Shown here in pieces: positions 21,521 to 28,305 of a stretch of DNA of 64,000 nt. Within the stretch, counting starts at the first letter, position 1; the number at the start of each line of letters is the position of its first letter. Source of the DNA: Massilia polaris (lineage in GTDB: Bacteria > Pseudomonadota > Gammaproteobacteria > Burkholderiales > Burkholderiaceae_D); the NCBI RefSeq assembly GCF_012927275.1, contig NZ_JABBGG010000008.1, positions 1 to 64,000 on the forward strand, written 5' to 3'. The translations under genes were made by a program, and so were the position numbers. Below the pieces are notes generated by a model. The model had not been told where the DNA came from. It saw only the letters and a program-made list of their open reading frames with translations, and ran no database searches.

Positions 21521-22646
21521 CATTGATCGCACCGACCACGTCAGCGTGATTTTCATAGCCACAATCGACGCACAGAAATGTCGCCTGAGTTTGCCGATTG
21601 TCTTTCGATACGTGGCCGCAGCGCGGGCACGCCTGGCTTGTGTGGGGCGGCGGCACGGCCAGCAGAATACCGCCGTTCCACGCCACCTTGTAGCCAAGCT
21701 GCCGCCTGAATTCGCCCCAGCCCTGATCGAGGATGGCGCGGTTCAGGCCGCTTTTCTGGCTCACCTTCTTGCCCGGTTGTTCGACCGTGCCTTTGGAAGA
21801 CCTGGACATGTTCCGTACCTGCAAATCCTCAATGCATACGAGCGCGTGGTTTGCGCGGGCGGCCAGCCTGATCGTCGTTGTGGTCTTGTGCAGGAAGTCT
21901 TTGCGGGCGTTGGCGATGCTGGTGTGAATCTTCTGGACGCGGGCCTTTGCCTTCTTCCAGTTGTTGCTGAACTTGACCTTGCGGCTCATGCGCCGCTGGT
22001 AGCGGGCCAAGCGCTGCTGGTGTTTCCTGAAGCTGTTGACCGGCGCGATGAAGCTCGCATCGCTCATGGTGGCGAACCGGGCAATGCCAACATCGATACC
22101 GATGGCCGTCGTCGCCGTGGGCAAGGGCTGTTCGACCTCTCGTTGCGTCTGGATCGACGCAAACCACTTGCCGCCGCACTGGCTGACGGTGACGTTGCGG
22201 ACTTCGCCCAGCACGTCGCGGCTGTGACGGTAGCGCAGCCAGCCGAGTTTGGGCAGGAAGATGCGGGCGTTGAACCGGTCGAGCTTGATCTGTTTCGGGT
22301 CCGGGTAGCGGAACCTGTCGCCGCCGCCTTTGCGCTTGAAGTTCGGAAAGTCGGCGCGTTTCTCGAAGAAATTCTTGTATGCCCTCTCCAAGTCTTTTAG
22401 CGCTTGTTGCAGCGGATGACACGGCGCATCTTTGAGCCACGGTGTGTCGATGCCATTGCGCCAGCCGGTGAGCGCTTTGCATAGGCCAGCGAACCCGATG
22501 AACTTGTTGCCCGCCGCGTGATTCTCCTTTTGCATCGCCAGCGCCTTGTTGTAGACAAAACGGCACGACCCGGCGAATCGGCGCATATCGCGCGCCTGCT
22601 CGCCATCTGGCATCAGTTCGTATTTGAAGGCTTGTAGACGTTGCAT
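21393..22646 (-). CDS. tnpB: TnpB RNA-guided nuclease (IS605 OrfB)
   Basis: A 417-residue protein of the TnpB family, the ancestor of Cas12. The RuvC-like active site is complete: Asp185 in AIGIDVGIAR, Glu273 in VCIEDLQVRN, Asp369 in ENHADVVGAINV. The inserted zinc finger has CPRCG at residues 340-344 and CVDCG at 359-363. The N-terminal wedge domain (FAGSCRFVYNKALA) is present. All catalytic residues and normal length suggest an active nuclease that cuts a target next to a short transposon-associated motif and helps the element persist. Confidence 0.93.
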   Translation of the reverse strand: MQRLQAFKYELMPDGEQARDMRRFAGSCRFVYNKALAMQKENHAAGNKFIGFAGLCKALTGWRNGIDTPWLKDAPCHPLQQALKDLERAYKNFFEKRADFPNFKRKGGGDRFRYPDPKQIKLDRFNARIFLPKLGWLRYRHSRDVLGEVRNVTVSQCGGKWFASIQTQREVEQPLPTATTAIGIDVGIARFATMSDASFIAPVNSFRKHQQRLARYQRRMSRKVKFSNNWKKAKARVQKIHTSIANARKDFLHKTTTTIRLAARANHALVCIEDLQVRNMSRSSKGTVEQPGKKVSQKSGLNRAILDQGWGEFRRQLGYKVAWNGGILLAVPPPHTSQACPRCGHVSKDNRQTQATFLCVDCGYENHADVVGAINVLARGHRVLACGESVQLGRSVNQEPAEATRRSSRGAVGIPVL

Positions 22647-22666
22647 GCCTAGATTATAGTTGGTCT

Positions 22667-23083
22667 ATGAGCAATAATATCGACATTAGACAAGGAAGAC
22701 ACTGCGTTTTTTTGATGCATGTGCATTTGGTCTTCGTGACAAAATACCGCCGGAAAGTCTTCACGAAAGCGATTCTTGACGACCTGCGCCCGATGTTTGC
22801 CAGCGTCTGCGTGGACTTTGAAGCGGAACTAGTGGAGTTCGACGGCGAGGACGACCACGTTCACTTGTTGGTGAACTACCCTCCGAAGGTTTCCGTCTCC
22901 AATCTGGTGAATAGCCTGAAGGGCGTGTCCAGTTGGATGATTCGGAAGAAGAATTATCCGAGCATCGGCAAGAAACTCTGGGGCGGGGCGCTATGGTCGC
23001 CGTCCTACTTCGCCGGTAGCTGCGGCGGCGCACCCATCGCCGTTATCCGGCAGTACATCGAGCAGCAGCAGACCCCGCACTAA
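22667..23083 (+). CDS. tnpA: IS200-like Y1 transposase TnpA
   Basis: A 138-residue single-strand DNA transposase of the HUH superfamily. The metal-binding HxH is in DDHVHLLV (about residues 63-68), and the catalytic tyrosine is Tyr130 in QYIEQQQTP. The length is normal. It catalyses peel-and-paste movement of the element on single-stranded DNA. Divergent from tnpB by 20 bases, so the two probably share a promoter region. Confidence 0.93.
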   Translation: MSNNIDIRQGRHCVFLMHVHLVFVTKYRRKVFTKAILDDLRPMFASVCVDFEAELVEFDGEDDHVHLLVNYPPKVSVSNLVNSLKGVSSWMIRKKNYPSIGKKLWGGALWSPSYFAGSCGGAPIAVIRQYIEQQQTPH

Positions 23084-23212
23084 AAGCAACGGCAAGGACG
23101 GCTGCGCCGTCCGCGCTCTTGCCCCCGCGCTGAAGGACGTGGCTTGCCGCGCACCTGGTCAAGCCGGACCTTCCGACGTGCGGCGTGGTTCCGGCTTTTC
23201 CGGGCGCGGCAG

Positions 23213-23830
23213 TTAGAAGCGGTAGCCGACGCCGAGCGATACCAGGGTCGGGTCAACTTTGACATCGCTGATCTTCACACCGCCAGCCAGCACGTCGCTG
23301 CGGATGTTCAAACGCTTGATGTCCAGGTTGACGGACCACCGCTTGTCGATGTTGAAGTCGATGCCTGCCTGCAGCGCCAGGCCGACGCTGTTGCTTTCCA
23401 GGTCGCCCGTGCCGCCCAGCAGCTTCACGCTCGACAGATGGGTAAAGTTGACGCCGGCGCCGACATACGGCGAGAACTGGCTGTCAGGTTGGAAGTGGTA
23501 TTGCGCAAGCAGCGTCGGCGGCAGGTGCTTGAAGGTGCCGATTGGCTGGCCGTCCAGGTAGACCTCGTGTTTCTGCGGGTAGGTCAGCACGAGTTCAGCC
23601 GCCACGTTCGGGCTGAAGAAGTAGCTGATGTCCAGTTCCGGGATGGTACGGCTTTCCACGCTGATACGATCCGACGCACCGGTGCCGCCGACCGGCCCCG
23701 ACTTGTCAGCCGGGTTCAGATAGGTGGCTCGGGCGCGTACCAGCCAGGAATATTCCTCGGCATGAACGGGTGCAGCTGCAAAGATAAAACCAAGGGCTGC
23801 GAGAATGACTGCTGGGGTAGTACTTTTCAC
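23213..23830 (-). CDS. ompW: OmpW-family outer membrane protein
   Basis: A 205-residue eight-strand beta-barrel porin of the OmpW family. A signal peptide ends at APVHAEE, followed by SWLVRARATYLNPAD, the family N-terminal strand. Internal marks are PELDISYFFSPNVAAELVLTYPQKHEV, PTLLAQYHFQP and the terminal VSLGVGYRF, which ends in Phe as outer-membrane barrels do. OmpW moves small hydrophobic molecules and in enterobacteria is strongly induced without oxygen. A perfect FNR-type box lies 67 bases upstream of the start. The downstream IS605 element does not interrupt it. Confidence 0.93.
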   Translation of the reverse strand: MKSTTPAVILAALGFIFAAAPVHAEEYSWLVRARATYLNPADKSGPVGGTGASDRISVESRTIPELDISYFFSPNVAAELVLTYPQKHEVYLDGQPIGTFKHLPPTLLAQYHFQPDSQFSPYVGAGVNFTHLSSVKLLGGTGDLESNSVGLALQAGIDFNIDKRWSVNLDIKRLNIRSDVLAGGVKISDVKVDPTLVSLGVGYRF

Positions 23831-23896
23831 GTTGCTTCCTTCATCAGTTGTTGTATTTCCTGAGATGAAGGTTATTGATTTGGCTCAACAAAATCT

Positions 23897-23910
23897 TTGA
23901 TATGAATCAA
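23897..23910. promoter_or_regulatory. FNR/ANR-type binding site upstream of ompW
   Basis: TTGATATGAATCAA is an exact match to the FNR consensus half-sites TTGAT-N4-ATCAA. Its centre lies about 74 bases upstream of the ompW ATG, which would place a class II promoter start around 30 bases before the ATG. Confidence 0.75.
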
Positions 23911-23938
23911 ATTTTTTGTTAGTCCACTGAAATTCGAA

Positions 23939-24062
23939 TCATATTGCCAGCGGCAAGCTCACCAACACGCAGGTGCGCTGGCCATCTGGCCTTGTCTGGA
24001 TCAGGATTTGACCGTGATGCTGGTTCACGATTTCCTTTTGGTCGCCGCTCAGGAAAACGCTA
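23939..24062 (-). pseudogene. Remnant: C-terminal tail of a sensor histidine kinase
   Basis: The minus strand reads VFLSGDQKEIVNQHHGQILI and ends VSLPLAI before a stop. This resembles the end of an HATPase_c domain (the K-E-I-V-x-x-H-x-G-x-I-x-V motif and final L-P-L). Nothing upstream belongs to a kinase: the frame joins the end of the alpha/beta hydrolase gene. Only about 40 residues survive. Confidence 0.5.
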
Positions 24063-24063
24063 G

Positions 24064-25071
24064 TCAATAACGGTTGACGTCTAAAACTGCGTCGGCAAAA
24101 GCCTGCGGGGCTTCCTGAGGAAGATTGTGGCCGATGCCGCCGGTAATGGTCCGGTGCGCATACTTGCCCGAAAATTTCTTGGCATACAGACTGGGTTCCG
24201 GATGCGGCGCACCATTGGCATCACCTTCAAGCGTAATGGTAGGCACGTTGATAATCGGACCGGCGGCAAGCAGCCTGTCTTGATCACGGTATCTTGGCTC
24301 GCCTTCCGCTAGTGCGAGCCGCCACCGGTAGTTGTGAATCACGATGCTGACATGATCGGGATTGTCAAAGGACGCAGCACTACGGTCAAAAGTCGCGTCG
24401 GTGAAGCGCCACTGCGGCGATGCAATTTGCCAAATGAGCTTTGCGAAGTCGTGCCGGTACTTGTCGTAACCCGCCCGGCCGCGCTCGGTTGCGAAATAAT
24501 ACTGATACCACCATTGCAGTTCATTCTTGGGGGGCAACGGGACCTTACCGGCTTCCTGACTGCCAATCAGATATCCGCTCACGGATACCATCGCCTTGCA
24601 GCGCTCCGGCCACAGCGCCGCGATGATGTTGGCCGTTCGGGCTCCCCAATCGCAGCCGGCAACGGTTGCCTTCTCGATTTTGAGAGCATCCATGAGAGCG
24701 ACGATATCGACAGCTATCGCCGCCGGTTGGCCGCTCCGGAACGTTTTGCTCGAAAGAAAACGCGTCGAGCCATAGCCGCGCAAAAATGGGACAATTACCC
24801 GGTAGCCTGCCGATGCCAGCAAGGGAGCGACATCGACATAGGTGTGAATATCGTAAGGCCAGCCATGCAGAAGAATGACCGCAGGGCCATTGGCAGGGCC
24901 GGCTTCAGCATAGCCCACATTCAAAAGTCCTGCATCGATCTGTTTCAGTGGGCTGAACGAGGCATTTGTCGCAGCTTTCGCCGGCCCGGCCTTGACAAGC
25001 TCTGCGGCAGTGAGCGTCATGACCGCAGCGCCTAACAAATGGCGGCGATCATGGTTGATTTGTTCAGACAT
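24064..25071 (-). CDS. Exported alpha/beta hydrolase (epoxide hydrolase catalytic-domain type)
   Basis: A 335-residue protein with a possible twin-arginine signal (DRRHLLGAAVMTLTAAEL). HGWPYDIHTY is the oxyanion-hole HGxP motif, VAGCDWGARTA holds the aspartate nucleophile (G-x-D-W-G, as in epoxide hydrolases and haloalkane dehalogenases), and GGIGHNLPQEAPQAF carries the general-base histidine. An Asp nucleophile rather than Ser argues for epoxide or C-halogen hydrolysis. The ATG at 25071 has GGAGAG upstream. About 105 bases upstream lies a separate gene for the epoxide-hydrolase N-domain, so the two may work together or descend from one split gene. Confidence 0.87.
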   Translation of the reverse strand: MSEQINHDRRHLLGAAVMTLTAAELVKAGPAKAATNASFSPLKQIDAGLLNVGYAEAGPANGPAVILLHGWPYDIHTYVDVAPLLASAGYRVIVPFLRGYGSTRFLSSKTFRSGQPAAIAVDIVALMDALKIEKATVAGCDWGARTANIIAALWPERCKAMVSVSGYLIGSQEAGKVPLPPKNELQWWYQYYFATERGRAGYDKYRHDFAKLIWQIASPQWRFTDATFDRSAASFDNPDHVSIVIHNYRWRLALAEGEPRYRDQDRLLAAGPIINVPTITLEGDANGAPHPEPSLYAKKFSGKYAHRTITGGIGHNLPQEAPQAFADAVLDVNRY

Positions 25072-25176
25072 TGTTCTCTCTCCAGTGTGGTATCGGTTGG
25101 GCGGCTGCACTTCGAACTACGCGCCCTGCACGAGCAGTTGCAGGGCCTCCCCCTCTCCATTCCTGGACCCGCGCCA

Positions 25177-25500
25177 CTACTTTTTAATCAGCGCAGCGAT
25201 GTTGGTGACGAACTGAGGCAAGGCGTTCAGCTTCGCTTCGGCTTTTCGCCAGTCGTACTTGGTTCCCCAGTATTCCACCAGTGGCTTTAGCTTCGCGAGC
25301 TGCACGCCTTGGGAGAAGTCGTCGACGGTCTCGCGCTCCAGGAAGCGCGTGGCAGCGATACGCCGGCGTAAGTCATCGATCTGGGCTTGCGGAATATGTG
25401 CCTGGAAGGGCTTAATGGCTTTGTCTTCGGCCGCCGAGACGGTCTTAGCGTAGCTGGCACCAAAGAGCAGGATCAGTGCCAATACTACGGACATGATCAT
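25177..25500 (-). CDS. Stand-alone epoxide hydrolase N-terminal (EHN) domain protein, exported
   Basis: A 107-residue protein with a signal peptide (SVVLALILLFGASYAKTVSA) and then KPFQAHIPQAQIDDLRRRIA, FLERETVDDFSQGVQLAKL and VEYWGTKYDWRKAEAKLNAL, ending LIKK. This is the EHN domain that normally forms the first 110 residues of microsomal-type epoxide hydrolases, but the catalytic domain is missing in this frame. DNA after the stop does not resume hydrolase sequence until the separate gene at 25071. The start is ATG at 25500 or 25494. It may be a truncated gene or a separate partner of the downstream hydrolase. Confidence 0.75.
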   Translation of the reverse strand: MIMSVVLALILLFGASYAKTVSAAEDKAIKPFQAHIPQAQIDDLRRRIAATRFLERETVDDFSQGVQLAKLKPLVEYWGTKYDWRKAEAKLNALPQFVTNIAALIKK

Positions 25501-25751
25501 ACTTACTCGTTGAGAAAGGCACCTGAGGGTTTCGGCGGCGTACTGCACTATGTCGAGGGTCACGATGAACTCCCTAACAGAAAGCATTGATTGCGACCAC
25601 CGGCGAATGAGATGCGTGTCGTTCAATTTAGGCCAGCGGGCGGAGCGTGTCAATGAATTTGAAACGCCTTGCGGCCCTTCCGCGAGCCACAAAACGGGCT
25701 GCGCCGGCCTGCGGCGAAATCCTGATCTCGAGGCATTGATTCGTATCTAAC

Positions 25752-25776
25752 TGTATCTGACCCCGTCCCAGATACA
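25752..25776. repeat. Inverted repeat TGTATCTG...CAGATACA
   Basis: Eight-base perfect arms around a 9-base C-rich loop, 103 bases upstream of the DUF4148 gene. It may be a hairpin in the leader or an operator; I see no second copy. Confidence 0.45.
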
Positions 25777-25878
25777 CGAGCTTGCGTTGGCAAAAGTTGG
25801 TGACATGGAGGCGATACATTGGAGTCGTCTAATGGATTCATCGAAGCAATAAAGCTCGACTCATCCAAGGAGAACACC

Positions 25879-26277
25879 ATGTTGAAATTAAACGCCGCAG
25901 CAGTCCTGATCCTTTCCGCTGTCGTTGCCACCGGCGCTTCCGCCGTCGGCCAGCATGACGCCTCCCACAATGTAACGCGCGAACAAGTGCGTGCCGAAGT
26001 TCTGGCCGCACGCGCTGCCGGCACCCTCGATATCACCGAAGTGAACTATCCACGCGAATTCACGGCTATAAAATCGACCGTCACTCGTGCCGAGGTCAGG
26101 GCTGAAGTGATTCGCGCCCGTGCTGCGGGTGAATTGGATTGGACAGAAGCCTCTGCCGCCTTTCCCTACGCGAACGAAAAATCAAGTGTTGTGCGAGCCG
26201 ACGTGCTGGCCGAAGTGATTCGCGCTCGTGCGGCGGGTGAGCTCGACATCACGGAAGCGACTGCGGCTTTCCTCTAA
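25879..26277 (+). CDS. DUF4148-type exported protein with three tandem repeats
   Basis: A 132-residue protein with a signal peptide (AAVLILSAVVATGASAVG) and three copies of a helical unit: VTREQVRAEVLAARAAGTLD, VTRAEVRAEVIRARAAGELD and VVRADVLAEVIRARAAGELD, each ending in (I/W)TE. The unit matches the DUF4148 motif common in Burkholderiales, where a single copy is usual. It is likely periplasmic; function unknown. The ATG is preceded by AAGGAG. The promoter should lie in 25780-25870. Confidence 0.8.
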   Translation: MLKLNAAAVLILSAVVATGASAVGQHDASHNVTREQVRAEVLAARAAGTLDITEVNYPREFTAIKSTVTRAEVRAEVIRARAAGELDWTEASAAFPYANEKSSVVRADVLAEVIRARAAGELDITEATAAFL

Positions 26278-26349
26278 GGCAGCAGCCGCACGATGTGAAC
26301 AGCTCGTAAAGGCGGAGCGCACGCGCGTATTGGCGTTTGCGTTGGTGCC

Positions 26350-26487
26350 GCCCCGAGCAAAGCGGCGTGGCGCGACAAGCCGAGCTACGGCATCGTCGCC
26401 ACGAACGGCCGCGCGCTGAGTCCCGACCTGCAACGTTGGATGTCCAAGCTCGCCGGCTCGAAAGCCGTAGAACCAGACCAGTCTTGA
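26350..26487 (+). pseudogene. Remnant: C-terminal part of an alpha/beta hydrolase
   Basis: Plus-strand reading APSKAAWRDKPSYGIVATNG then SPDLQRWMSKLAGSKAVE resembles the late part of alpha/beta hydrolases (K-P-S-x-x-I-V-A-T-x-D-x-x-I-x-P-D-L-Q-R-x-M). The catalytic-base His and all earlier domains are missing, and no start or ribosome site is seen. The frame stops at 26485. Decayed gene fragment in the 316-base gap before the thioredoxin-like gene. Confidence 0.55.
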
Positions 26488-26593
26488 TCTCCTTCTGTTC
26501 GTCGGTATCAAGCATAAGAATGTTGGAGTATATTAGCCTGCTGAATGCCCTCCGCGTTCATCGTCCATGGCAACTGAACAATTGGAGCGAATC

Positions 26594-27685
26594 ATGACCG
26601 ACTGCATCGACCACTATCGCCGCGCACTCTCTGGCGCCTTGGGCGTTGGCATCGCGACGGCACAGTTTGGGCTCATCGGGAGCGCAATGGCACAGTCCGG
26701 CAGGAAAGAGGCTCTGCCTCCCGTGCATCAGTTGCCATCCCTTGCCAGCGCTTCCTCATGGCTGAATTCGCCCCCCTTGACCAGCGCCGACCTGCGCGGC
26801 AAGGTGGTGATGATCGACTTTTGGACCTACACCTGCATTAATTGGTTGCGCACCCTTCCCTACCGCCGCGCGTGGGCGGAAAAATACAGGGACCAGGGAT
26901 TGGTGGTTATTGGTGTTCACTCCCCTGAGTTCCCCTTTGAAAAGGACATCGGAAATGTGCGCCGCGCTGCGGCCGCCATGCGAGTCGAGTATCCGATCGC
27001 AATCGATAGTGAGCATGCGGTATGGCGAGCATTCAACAATGAATCTTGGCCAGCCCTCTATCTGGCCGATGCGACAGGAAAAATTCGGCATTACCATGCC
27101 GGCGAAGGGAAATACGAATTAACGGAAAGGGCCATCCAACGATTGCTGGTCGAGGCCGGAAACCATGGGACCAACCAGCAACTGGTGTCGGTCGATGCCC
27201 GGGGCGCAGAAGTTGCCGCCGATTGGGCCAGCTTGAAATCACCGGAGAATTACGTCGGCTATGAGCGCACCGAGGGCTTTGCGTCGCCCGGCGGTGCAGC
27301 GCCGGACAAGCGTCGCGTTTATGCCGCCCCAGCGCACCTTGGACTCAATCATTGGGCGCTTGTTGGGGACTGGACGGTAAAGCCCCAGGCAACCATTCTG
27401 AACCAGCCGAATGGCGCAATAGTGTACCGCTTCCACGCCCGCGATCTTCACCTCGTCATGGGTGCGGCGACACGAGAAAAACCCGTGCGATTCCGCGTGC
27501 GCATTGATGGACAGCCGCCCGGCGCAGCGCACGGAATCGACGTCGATAAAGACGGCATCGGCACGGTGACTGAGCCGCGGTTATATCAACTAATCCGGCA
27601 AACGACGAAGCCGATCAACGATCGGCAGTTCGACATCGTGTTTCTGGATCCCGGCGTTCAGGCTTTTTCCTTCACCTTCGGCTGA
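26594..27685 (+). CDS. Exported thioredoxin/TlpA-like protein with one active-site cysteine (DipZ C-domain type)
   Basis: A 363-residue protein with an N-terminal signal (RRALSGALGVGIATAQF...SAMAQ). A redoxin domain follows (about residues 50-190) with DFWTYTCINWLRTLPYRRAW, VVIGVHSPEFPFEKD and the cis-Pro ESWPALY. A jelly-roll-like C-terminal domain (about 210-363) resembles that of DipZ/CcdA-associated proteins. The usual C-x-x-C is CINW here: the second cysteine is Trp, so it cannot act as an ordinary dithiol oxidoreductase. Such variants occur in this family. ATG at 26594 with TTGGAG upstream. Confidence 0.8.
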   Translation: MTDCIDHYRRALSGALGVGIATAQFGLIGSAMAQSGRKEALPPVHQLPSLASASSWLNSPPLTSADLRGKVVMIDFWTYTCINWLRTLPYRRAWAEKYRDQGLVVIGVHSPEFPFEKDIGNVRRAAAAMRVEYPIAIDSEHAVWRAFNNESWPALYLADATGKIRHYHAGEGKYELTERAIQRLLVEAGNHGTNQQLVSVDARGAEVAADWASLKSPENYVGYERTEGFASPGGAAPDKRRVYAAPAHLGLNHWALVGDWTVKPQATILNQPNGAIVYRFHARDLHLVMGAATREKPVRFRVRIDGQPPGAAHGIDVDKDGIGTVTEPRLYQLIRQTTKPINDRQFDIVFLDPGVQAFSFTFG

Positions 27686-27804
27686 TTGAAAGTGCGGCAT
27701 TGCTTTCCTAGATGCGCCGTCTAAACTGGCATATCGATGTCCACACCGGGGAATTCCCATACGACCTCACCAATCTCCGAATAGCCTGAAACAATGGCAA
27801 TCGA

Positions 27805-28113
27805 TTAGAACAGATCCGCCGCCCGGGCTAGCAGTCCAACCACCGCAAGTAATGTAGTCACCTGAATTCCGATCAGCCAGCGAATCGTTTTTCGCAGTTC
27901 CTTCTAGCGTTCGTTTGACTCGTTACGCGTATCGCGAATTTCCGATCGGAGTTCGGTTCGACGGTCGTTCAGCCGGCTGTTGAATTCGGCACGCGTATCT
28001 CGCATCTCGCAGCGGAGCTCTCTAAAGCCATCATCCATGCGGCGACGCCACTCCTCCAGAGCTTTACTGGTGCTTTCGGTGATCGCTTCGAGCGATGCAA
28101 TTCGCGTTTCCAT
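27805..28113 (-). pseudogene. Coiled-coil protein with C-terminal membrane helix, interrupted by an in-frame TAG
   Basis: Translation from METRIASLEAITESTSKALEE runs through a charged coiled coil of RDTRxE/xNxRL repeats to NESNER, then meets TAG at 27904-27906. After the stop the same frame continues KELRKTIRWLIGIQVTTLLA and VVGLLARAADLF to a natural stop at 27805. The second part is the single membrane anchor usual for this type of small coiled-coil protein. One substitution therefore separates soluble part and anchor. Either the gene is inactivated, or the stop is read through or a sequencing error. Confidence 0.6.
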
Positions 28114-28305
28114 AACGATGATGCTCACCCTTCGAGCCGCGAGTGTCAAGCTGGACGGGCAAACGTGTTCGCACCGTCAGTGACTGAATTCCTGCGCTTT
28201 CCGCAACAGGAACCTGCAATCCTTCGCTGATTTTCAGTAAATTTTTAACAACTAGCTCATTATCAATTTATACTTTCCTTTGGCGTACACCCGAAGGAGC
28301 GCGCA

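Larger units (their letters stand above)
21371..23155. mobile_element. IS605-type insertion element (IS200/IS605 family) with divergent tnpA and tnpB
   Basis: tnpB (minus) and tnpA (plus) diverge from a 20-base gap, the IS605 layout. At the tnpB end (about 21375-21410) there is a GACATCCTCCCCG stretch with an imperfect CCCCG...CGGGG hairpin, and at the tnpA end (about 23092-23150) two GC-rich hairpins. IS605-family elements use such subterminal hairpins instead of terminal inverted repeats. Both proteins look full length, so the element may be mobile. The ends are approximate. It sits between the GT9 stop and ompW. Confidence 0.85.
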
